NCBI RefSeq assembly: GCF_001039355.2
Contig: NW_019773513.1
Location: 1,226,692-1,290,691 of the forward strand
DNA length: 64,000 nt
Reading direction: 5' to 3'
Origin: Lingula anatina
Lineage: Eukaryota; Brachiopoda; Lingulata; Lingulida; Lingulidae
Part shown: positions 57,610 through 64,000 of the stretch, in pieces
How positions within the stretch are numbered: position 1 is the first letter of the stretch
Layout: every line of letters begins with the position of its first letter
Position numbers and translations under genes: made by a program
Notes under the pieces: model-generated
Seen by the model: only the letters and a program-made list of their open reading frames with translations
Database searches by the model: none
Told to the model about the DNA's origin: nothing

Positions 57610-59081
57610 TTTCAACGTCCTCTACAGGGAAGATGATGGGGTAAGAAGATGGGGGAGGGGGGTCTTTCCTTCCGCCTCTATCAACCCGAAGCCTGTAATA
57701 AACCGTAAACGTTCGTCCCACCATCACTATTAAAGACATTATAATCACCCATGTTGTACGGTGTTATATGGAGCCTAGGGAAATGTGTGGTTATCAGGAG
57801 GGGGGCATCACCCCAAGGGCCTGGCCCCGCCCACTTCACACTCAACACACAGCCAGATAGCTGGTACCTTTGTGGTGGACCTCGAGATTTAGCATGTGAT
57901 AGTTCCCATTTCCTTTCCCTGTATAATAATCTGCAGTTATTTGTATTGTACGTATTTGAAACTATGCATTCCCGTGTTTTCAGGTGCCATAACGTGAGAT
58001 TGCTGATAACATCACGAACGATATATCATCGTAGCTGGCGGAATATTTTGTCAACAACCCATTTTTGTAGTATGGGATACCTATAGCAAATATTTGCGTG
58101 TACTTCACATAGGCAATTCTCAGAGTCGAAAAGATGATGCGAATAATTAATACTGAATATCCGGGTTTTATCTCTCGTCTCTAACAGTGACCCTTCTGCT
58201 TCGTTATTTTTTTCTCCAACAATTTGCAAATATGGTATATGGCACATGTACTTAGATCTTTCGTGATTCGAACAAGTTACCACGTACGTTGCTACTACTG
58301 AAGTTGTTGTTTAAAAGGGCTTACAGATCAAGCAAAGTTAAAAAAGATCTCACATTTTATTTGTGTCACTTTTTCGCCTTTTTTTTCTTTTATCACAGGG
58401 AATAAAAAACACGCCTGGACAGGAGGTCACAGCCACTTTGTAAAAACTACCATTGGCACTCTGCTTGTACACGAAATCTGTGGCCAGTTAAAAGTAATAG
58501 CCGTTAATTTGACCAAAGGCAATCAGCTGATCGATGTTATTGGTATTGAAATGGCCACATTGGCTCGTATGTTTTATTCAGATGGCCAAGAATGGGTTCA
58601 GCCACCATCTTATTGTAGGTCGTCCATTTTAATGGCAAAGCAATACTTATGCCCTTAGGGTAAGATATTATTGTCAGATAAATACGGTAGACTGTGACTT
58701 GATGCATATTTTGAAAATTTTATCTAGTCACATCAAAAATGGAAACGCTATTAACTGATTCTCAATTGTTGCTATTAGGGTGTATCCCTTAGATATTAAA
58801 AATCACATGTGTATACTCAGTACAAGGACTAGGGTGTGGTATATAGGGAATACCTGTTCTGTCAACTGAGTGGATCTTACCTTAATCTTGTTGACAATCT
58901 CTGGATTCTCCGTCACATCTCTGTGTATTCCCACCACGAGGCCTTTGTAACCGTTATTAACCAACGTCACTTTGCTCTTTCTAGCGTCCGCGGCGAGAAA
59001 CGCCGTGGTAAGTAACAAGAAAATCATAGTCACACGTGTACTGGTAGATATCCACCTTGTCGTAGTCCCCCTCCAAGACAT
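37040..59081 (-). CDS. Calcium-activated chloride channel regulator (CLCA), twelve coding exons (whole gene)
   Basis: CLCA proteins are secreted or membrane-anchored, self-cleaving metalloprotease-like proteins that modulate calcium-activated chloride conductance. Exons, 5' to 3' on the minus strand: 59081-58881, 46175-45875, 45477-45194, 42398-42263, 41854-41730, 41503-40988, 40431-40192, 39957-39816, 39626-39477, 39167-39000, 38624-38406, 37959-37040. All are GT-AG and the phases close to about 1,133 residues. Order: signal peptide, N-terminal CLCA domain (NNGYKGLVVGI; WGHLRWGLFDEF), VWA domain with full MIDAS (DMSHS at 342-346, LGTGL, SDGDN), beta-sandwich/FnIII-like region, one membrane helix (about 936-961), and a 172-residue cytoplasmic tail. 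Vertebrate members are about 900-940 residues; the tail explains the excess. The HExxH motif reads HHWGH. The start could instead be the ATG at 59027. Confidence 0.93.
38406..38624 (-). CDS. CLCA exon 11
   Basis: Acceptor AAATTTCAG, donor GTGAGT. Encodes PENLPVTYRPLGQFDRAVYA up to GEALDRGT: a beta-rich FnIII-like stretch, phase 1-1. Confidence 0.88.
39000..39167 (-). CDS. CLCA exon 10
   Basis: Acceptor TTTCACTTCAG, donor GTAAGG. Encodes ADVTAGDGVYSGYFLDIPDT, then GRYRVRVLANN, the GDGxYSxYF signature of the CLCA C-terminal beta domain. Phase 1-1. Confidence 0.9.
39477..39626 (-). CDS. CLCA exon 9
   Basis: Acceptor ATTTTATTTCAG, donor GTAAGT. Encodes DPDPTPIIILADLRRKFSPV to LKLHDDGL; contains the sequons NVT and NAT. 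The LHDDGLG(A)D end continues into exon 10. Phase 1-1. Confidence 0.9.
39816..39957 (-). CDS. CLCA exon 8
   Basis: Acceptor AATCTTCCAG, donor GTATGT. Encodes AGRWQYTVDCDTIDEIDINV, then RVTSTARDG, to GRVNFS, equivalent to the AGTWTY ... VTSRA region of CLCA. Phase 0 in, 1 out. Confidence 0.9.
40192..40431 (-). CDS. CLCA exon 7
   Basis: The acceptor ATACTCTTCCAG is needed for phase 0; a second AG (TTTTCACAG at about 40461) would shift the frame. Encodes LQGLAISVASSQQFNGSVHI, then DEDIGVNTNFIFSWN, to EGLAM; 80 codons, phase 0-0. Confidence 0.85.
40988..41503 (-). CDS. CLCA exon 6: main part of the VWA domain
   Basis: Acceptor TTTTTTGTTAG, donor GTAACG. 172 codons in phase 0, from NNRLINMVKALRDFILY through SLGTGLRNGLKALE and LVLFSDGDNTLEP, supplying the second and third MIDAS loops, to SPVLQ. 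Confidence 0.93.
41730..41854 (-). CDS. CLCA exon 5: first MIDAS loop
   Basis: Acceptor TTATTTCTAG, donor GTACGG. Encodes VNPPLTDTEVAGLNTTPSFT to RRYVLVLDMSHSMAE; DMSHS is the DxSxS metal-binding motif. Phase 1 in, 0 out. Confidence 0.92.
42263..42398 (-). CDS. CLCA exon 4
   Basis: Acceptor TTTTTCGACAG, donor GTAATA. Encodes IYTFCDNDASSPNNLHNIEA, then PSKQNRLCSMKSAWEIMRD, matching the FC ... EAPNKQNQKCNLRSTWEVI stretch of CLCA. Phase 0 in, 1 out. Confidence 0.92.
42676..43267. repeat. Large palindromic MITE with a duplicated left arm
   Basis: The core element 42844-43267 has long inverted ends: ATGCCCCTATTTCACACAGA on the left, and TCTGTGTGAAATAGGGGCAT on the right, continuing inward as CACGAATCCCACGAATCGCC. 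A second, diverged left-arm copy (42676-42843) precedes it directly and lacks a right end. CACGAAT/ATTCGTG recurs many times throughout. Non-coding; in CLCA intron 3. Confidence 0.85.
43300..45193. other. Remainder of CLCA intron 3
   Basis: AT-rich, with a TTTA tract at about 45101-45125. A 71-residue minus-strand frame at 44067-44282 has CDKC ... CLTC spacing, but no splice context or recognised family, so it is not called a gene. Confidence 0.45.
45194..45477 (-). CDS. CLCA exon 3: altered metalloprotease motif
   Basis: Acceptor TTTTTCAAG, donor GTAAGC. Encodes GKTLVHHWGHLRWGLFDEF, then the Cys-containing stretch to SNPE-like YSLSN. The family motif VHEWAHLRWGVFDE is recognisable, but the catalytic Glu codon is CAC (His) at 45458-45460. 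The zinc-ligand His residues and the downstream G and DE are kept. Phase 1 in, 0 out. Confidence 0.92.
45875..46175 (-). CDS. CLCA exon 2
   Basis: Acceptor CGTTTCTAG, donor GTATGT. Encodes EYITELSRDLLRSTNNRAYI, QNVTILVPSTW and QYGDNPYVKQVLPCGDHGEN, aligning with the NVSILIPATW and FGDDPYTLQ...CG blocks of CLCA. Phase 0 in, 1 out. Confidence 0.93.
47566..47643. repeat. CCCTCTACCAGGG MITE-like family, copy 3 (short)
   Basis: Left end TATCCTCTACCAATTCATGA and right end GTGGTCCTGGTAGAGGGTA. About half the length of the other copies, suggesting an internal deletion. Confidence 0.6.
47921..47944. repeat. (CT)n microsatellite
   Basis: 24 bases of TC within CLCA intron 1. Confidence 0.9.
48544..48640. 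promoter_or_regulatory. Cluster of CRE-like sites
   Basis: Two perfect TGACGTCA palindromes (48566-48573 and 48622-48629) with further ACGTCA/CGTCAT half-sites within 100 bp, inside CLCA intron 1. This fits CREB/ATF binding, but only by motif. Confidence 0.4.
52376..52404. repeat. 29-nt perfect palindrome
   Basis: The 14-base arm CAAGGACGTATATT is followed by a single C and its exact reverse complement AATATACGTCCTTG. Confidence 0.9.
53301..53333. repeat. Perfect 13-bp hairpin
   Basis: CTAAGATCTAATA (53301-53313), a 7-base loop, then TATTAGATCTTAG (53321-53333). Function unknown. Confidence 0.85.
55274..55413. repeat. CCCTCTACCAGGG MITE-like family, copy 4 (degenerate)
   Basis: The right end CTGTGGCCTTGGTAAAGGGTA is clear, and TTTGTGAATATGTAGTGGAAAA matches the interior of copies 1 and 2. 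The left end is not reliably identified. Confidence 0.5.
56176..56300. repeat. CCCTCTACCAGGG MITE-like family, copy 5 with 8-bp target-site duplication
   Basis: The 125-bp element begins CCCACCCTCTACCAGGGCC and ends CCACCCTGGTAAAGGGT. Both flanks carry ACGTTATA (56168-56175 and 56301-56308). An 8-bp duplication is typical of hAT-superfamily elements. Confidence 0.75.
57246..57287. repeat. (GA)n microsatellite
   Basis: About 42 bases of GA followed by GTAGA repeats. Confidence 0.95.
57336..57751. repeat. Tandem duplication of an (AT)n-headed 146-bp segment
   Basis: An AT tract (57336-57388) is followed by a 146-bp segment (57389-57534, starting GTTTTTCAACGTCCTC and ending TAATCACCCA). An AT tract (57535-57606) then leads into an almost identical segment (57607-57751). 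The copies differ by one G in a G-run. Open frames through the AT tracts are artefacts. Confidence 0.92.
58881..59081 (-). CDS. CLCA exon 1: signal peptide and N-terminus
   Basis: The hydrophobic core IFLLLTTAFLAADA is followed by KSKVTLVNNGYKGLVVGIHR, the conserved N-terminus of CLCA. The donor GTAAGA is at 58880-58875; phase 0. Three in-frame ATGs exist (59129, 59081, 59027). I chose 59081 because the n-region is then basic and of normal length; TATAAA at 59115-59110 would also allow 59027. Confidence 0.85.
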
Positions 59082-59129
59082 TGTTGTGACTTTCCCTCTC
59101 TTTATACAGTTTATACAGTGTGTCCACAT

Positions 59130-61008
59130 TGTCCGTGTTTGTACACACTCCCGATCAATACATCCGTCGGGACCCTTCAGTCCAAGGCGACTGTCGCCTT
59201 AATCACGTCTCACTTCAGTATGGGTAACAGGTTAACGCTAGAACGTAACGTATTCACTCTCGCCCCACCTCTCCCTTGCAGCTATTTTACATGTACACCG
59301 ATTTTATGTTAGTGTGTCGGATTCGCTAGGCTGACTGAACCATACGGGCGTTCTCGCACAGTACTTATTTCTGTCAGTTTAAGTGGGCTATTCTCTAACC
59401 TGTCAGTCAAGCGTTCATAAGCCAATCTGCCCACTTGGTGTTTCATTCCGCTGCCGTGACTCGCTAAGGATCATTGTCGTAAATCTCAATTGATTGTTTT
59501 ACGCCGCTAGAGGGCGTTTGAAAAAAGTAACGTTTCACGTCTCGTGAATAAGCACGGAGTTAAAATTTAGGGGAAAAGGGGTCATTTTTGAAGCAAAGGA
59601 TTTAAGAAAGTGAAAGGAGATTGTCAAACTACATGTAACAAGCATATGAGTAAAATCACAATGCAAAACCTAGGCCAAATCAATTTCAATTGATTTTGTT
59701 AGGAAATGTGCATATTTGTATAGTTCTTTTATTTACACTTAGAGAAATTTTAACATACCAAAACAATAATAACGCTGTATTCATAATTATTTGATATGCT
59801 TTGCAAAAGAGCTGCCACACCCTCTATCAAACAAAGGCCTTTGCAAATGGCACGTACAACTTGAATTGATATTCAAACTGAATTACGCAAAAAGTCTTTT
59901 GGCCATTTCATTTACAGTATAACATCAAAATGACCATGCTCCCAAAAGAAAGTAACCAATGAAAATGTCGATATGCACAGCCAACTAAACAAATGTATGG
60001 CCTAGACATTTCTGTGTGGGGTGGGTGCATGTTGTTTCATTCAGCCAGTCAGCTCTAGAATACAAACAAGGAATAACCCCCAATAAATAGGCCTATACAA
60101 ATTACACAGGAGTTCGACTTCGGCGTGACGTGAATTACAAAAAAAAAAATAAATAAAAATAAAATAAATAAATAAAATACTTGGACTTTCTGTTATAGTA
60201 TAAAGCAATGATATCAATATGAATTCCAATTGCCCAAGCCCCAGCCAATGAACTTGACCAACACACAATGATGGAGCGCCACGTAGGAAGCATTGTGTAC
60301 AAACCCCTGTTTTATGTCAACATTGACATTTTTTCACTTGGCGGCTACGTGTATTGTACTGTCAAATGTCCCTATATCGATTTCATAAATATGTTAGTTT
60401 GGAGGGTGGGCGCGGTGCGACAGGATTACTCTCATAATGACTGAAAATACTGAATCTACAGATAAAGATATGTGTAATAGCTATTATGAGTTGTTTTATA
60501 TGTCTAAGACATTAAAGGGAAAGGCATAGTCAACTTCAAAAATGAATAGTTCTTTCATTCGCAACGTATCGACACCATCTATTTAATACACTTAGCGCAA
60601 ATGTTTTCTGTGGTGTGCGCTTATAACATTTATGTCATCAAAAATAATAATTCATATGAGAATTTAAGACATCCGTGTTTACGCAATACGCTGACCGCTT
60701 TAAAGGCTAGTTGCGTTTGAGATTATCTAAACCTTTTTAAAGTCGTGACCGACACGGGGACCGATCCTTGCGCATACCAATTAATGCTTTAAGGGCCAAT
60801 ATACACCCTCGATCTTGAGTTAATCATGAGATTTCAAAGACTTTCATCACTGATAGAATATGGTCACATTTTACATCAAGGCCACATTCCCATCCGACCC
60901 CATCGGTCCACGTGGATCGACCCAACTCCGCGGACACTCACGCTGAATGAAATCAGTTTAATGGATTATCGTGCCACCTCCTTGCGTTAGTCAGAATACA
61001 GAAAAGCT
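59130..61008. other. Region upstream of CLCA
   Basis: No coding region is supported. A low-complexity AAAT tract occurs at about 60137-60178. Any CLCA promoter should lie at its left edge. Confidence 0.45.
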
Positions 61009-61309
61009 GGGCCCAGTTTTATAAAGGACGTTTGGCACTAACCAGTGTTTGACTTTAACCAGTGGATAAATTCTACTAAACCCCGTTAACTAAACGACGG
61101 ATGAAATTGTGTTTCATAAACAGTGTTTAAACAGACCGTTGCTTAATTTACCTTTAAATAATTATTTTATCCAGTTAAACACTGGCCAGTTAACTAATTG
61201 GCTATTTGAACACTGTGTATGAAACACAATTTAACCATCTTTTAGTTAATGGGTGTTAGGAGAATTTATCCACTGGTTAGTGCTAAACGTCCTTTATAAA
61301 ACTGGGCCC
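61009..61309. repeat. 301-bp TIR element (MITE-like)
   Basis: Left end GGGCCCAGTTTTATAAAGGA, then CGTTTGGCACTAACCAGTG. The right end is the reverse complement (CACTGGTTAGTGCTAAACG, then TCCTTTATAAAACTGGGCCC). The interior also folds back (AACACTGG, AAACACAATTT). No open frame or transposase. Confidence 0.85.
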
Positions 61310-63109
61310 TGGTGATTATATGCGAATGCGTTGAAACAAGAAGAGATGTGTCATTCAGTTAAGCTGATTGCACTCGGCGAGTGTCCCCGCAGAGTAGGGT
61401 GGAGCCACGTAGACCGATCGTGTCTATGGGAATAGGGTCTATAAGAAACAGAAAACGTTTAATGTGATAAGTGGAAATTTATGTGATGCCGGCTGACACT
61501 AAGATGAAACAGTCACAATGCAGGCGTAGTGAGTGACTGATGCTTTAATAATTTAATGGTATAATTTACGAATAAACGTAAAAAATTAATGGGATACTCT
61601 AATGGCACGACATTTAGAAAAGCTGCAGAGCATTTTGTCCTTTTGGCCATTTTTATCAGTTTAACTAATGATAGGTAAAGCTAGACCATGCAATTGTTTT
61701 TTTTAGCTTCATTGAACAAGATCACCTCAACATAGAACAGAATGCTAATTTAAACCTATCATTGTTAGCTAAAAGTAACTTTACAAATCATGTTGAATGC
61801 ATCTTTTTTCCGATGGCAGCTATGTTGTTAATGTCACGGTGTTTTATACGACGCCAGATAAAAACCGGAACGCGCTGCCGGTATTTGATGCAGGTGTGGT
61901 AAATTTTGCGGTTAAAATTTTGGGGAAAATCATAAAAAACGGGAAGATATATCAGTGAAACAAAGGGCGTCAACAGCGGTCAAGAATGGATGAGCGACGA
62001 GAGAAGTTTTTATCTGGCACGATTATCAATCGCGCCAGACCGTGGCTGATACTTGGCCTCCCCTTTTTTTTTAAATAATTATACTCATATTTTTTAATGA
62101 TGTCATTAAATATGTTATGAAAATCTCAGTGATTTGAAAGGAAGATAATTTGTCCCATGCCCAGTAAACAAACATAAAATATTGGTCAAAAATGAAGTCT
62201 AGATATCTAATTGATAATTTTTTAGATAAAGGATCGTCGCGCGTCAAGCGTTCGTAATTTATTACGACGGAAACTGTTAAGTATCCGCTCGTGCGGATCT
62301 CTGACCACTAGAATTATCTTAAATAAAATCACCACTTAATTTCTCCGTGGATCATCCAGATTCATAACCTTTGTACATAACCTTTGCACGGTACATTAAG
62401 CAGAAGCATTAATTTTGTTTATATTGTTTTTATTGATATCATCCAAAAGAGAAGAGTCAGTATGTTAAATGCAAGGGACAATTTATTTGATTTTGGTGAA
62501 TTAAAATTTTCTCTTTTTTTACGCACAATATATCCTTTTTATGTGTTCCTTACGTTCTATTTTCTCCTCGTAAGCGAATAAATTACCACACTTCAACAAA
62601 ACTGAGAACAAAAGCTAAGCATGTTACCCCTCAGCTAAGCCAAGCTAAGAAATAACGGGACTTTTAACTATGCTTCGGAGCTTGCCTGTTTAAAGAGATA
62701 GGCTGTAGTAGATAATTATGGGTCGTCACCACTCACATCTTCAAAACTTCCCCAGAGCAATGACAGCGTCACTGTCCCTGTCATTTAAAAACGATAAATA
62801 CGAGCATTTGTTCACCACATTCATTGGTGTTTAAAATGTGTCAAACAAAACAAATTGCTCCTCGGTGTAAATTGTAGCGCCCGCACACCCTGGAGCTCGT
62901 TGTATTCACGTTGTATTTAAGGTTGACAATAAGGGCCAGTTCAGTGAGGTTGTACTTCTTTTCCCGTTTGATATTAACGAGCAGCCAACTTTACTGTCTG
63001 TCTTGTTAATGACAAGCATCTGTGAGGGACGGTTAAAGTGACCAGGCCGTCGCGGACGCTACAGCCTGATCTTCTCCACTGGACAACCTTAAGAACCACT
63101 CACAACTGG

Positions 63110-63167
<58 letters not shown>

Positions 63168-64000
63168 TTCTTTAAAATTGTTAATTTATGAAGATTTATT
63201 TATGTCTAAAACCCATCCATTTTAAAAAGTTCAGTAAATTTTACATAAGAACAAGTTATTAAGAACACAAGTACCAAGATACGGAAAAAATATTAAGGAC
63301 AATTAAGATTCTAGATCAAAACAGCCTAATATTTGTTCTAACATAACAAAAAGGTTAAACAATAAATATCACCTCAGCATGACGTAATTGGGCATTTATA
63401 TATAGACAAACTGAACTAGCACAGGTAATAGTGATTTTAGTAGTGTTCGGAATTTTAGTACTAGGCAGAATGAAGCCACATGCACGAACGTCACATTCCC
63501 TCTCAAAGAAAAAACACAACTCAATAGTCTCAACCGTCTCAACTACTGCAATATGGTGATATCGGATTCTTGTGCATTTACTTACGCTTCAACGCTCTTT
63601 GCAAATGGTATTACATATAAAATCAAAAGCTACAAAATTAATTTAAATACAATGAAGAACAAATGAAAGCTAAAAGAGTAAATCAACTATTGAATTGTCT
63701 ACATATTAGCTTTTTGAACATCTATAGAAACTATCATAATTGTGGTGGTAAAAAGGTCAATTGTTTCTGTATAGACTACATTTTTCTCCGAAATCGCTAT
63801 TATGTAAAATAAGAACGCCCAGGGCTGCATTTACTCTATGTGCTCTTTTTTCTTAAGTCCCTAGAGTCTACATGTTGTCATTTCCCTTCCTGCTTATAAT
63901 AACCTGGATTAAGATGGGTGACATACAAGTGCCACGAAATTATCTCAATGTGTGCGTCGTGATAGACGTGTACAACGTTCCTCGTGTAGTCTGTTCTACA
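61310..64000. other. Intergenic right end of the window
   Basis: AT-rich with an AAT microsatellite at 63111-63168. I see no gene, tRNA or further TIR element here. Confidence 0.45.
63111..63168. repeat. (AAT)n microsatellite
   Basis: About 58 bases of AAT trinucleotide repeat. Confidence 0.95.

Larger units (their letters stand above)
46176..58880 (-). other. CLCA intron 1
   Basis: 12.7 kb, over half of the gene. Contains three copies of the CCCTCTACCAGGG repeat, a CRE-like cluster, two perfect hairpins and a duplicated AT-tract segment. No nested coding region is supported on either strand. Confidence 0.85.

Noticed and set aside
1-64000. CRISPR array or prokaryotic operon
   Set aside because: Repeats are microsatellites or TIR elements, and genes are spliced and eukaryotic.

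Overview
The window is eukaryotic nuclear DNA: genes split by GT-AG introns, tRNA genes without an encoded CCA, AT-rich intergenic DNA, abundant dinucleotide microsatellites and several foldback/MITE-like repeats. Gene content (two alpha-1,3-fucosyltransferase genes, two short secreted Gly/Tyr-rich peptides, a WIF1 gene, a large CLCA gene) suggests a marine invertebrate. My best guess is a lophotrochozoan such as a mollusc, but the sequence alone does not fix the phylum.

Layout. (1) About 0.15-15.8 kb is a diverged inverted duplication: foldback element, fucosyltransferase (+), Gly/Tyr-rich peptide (-), then about 7 kb of spacer, Gly/Tyr-rich peptide (+), fucosyltransferase (-), foldback element. 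The spacer carries a 1,222-bp direct duplication with a single N exactly at its junction, probably an unmerged pair of haplotype contigs. (2) 18.2-34.2 kb (+) is a complete ten-exon Wnt inhibitory factor 1 gene: signal peptide, WIF domain over four exons, five EGF repeats with one exon each, basic tail. Two identical tRNA-Ile(AAU) genes lie antisense in its second intron. (3) 37.0-59.1 kb (-) is a complete twelve-coding-exon calcium-activated chloride channel regulator (CLCA) gene, convergent with WIF1, with a 12.7-kb first intron. The metalloprotease HExxH motif of the family reads HHWGH here, so the catalytic Glu is missing, while the VWA MIDAS residues are kept. (4) 59.1-64.0 kb has no gene I can support; it contains a 301-bp TIR element and microsatellites.

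I spliced both large genes by eye from GT/AG signals, phase agreement and family similarity. All exon phases close without a stop (WIF1 371 aa; CLCA about 1,133 aa). WIF1 acts on extracellular Wnt, CLCA is a secretory-pathway/cell-surface protein, and the fucosyltransferases act in the Golgi; nothing in the sequence shows they form one pathway. The best leads for follow-up are the CLCA catalytic substitution, the inverted FUT-peptide duplication with its exactly conserved leader, the N-junction duplication and several MITE families.
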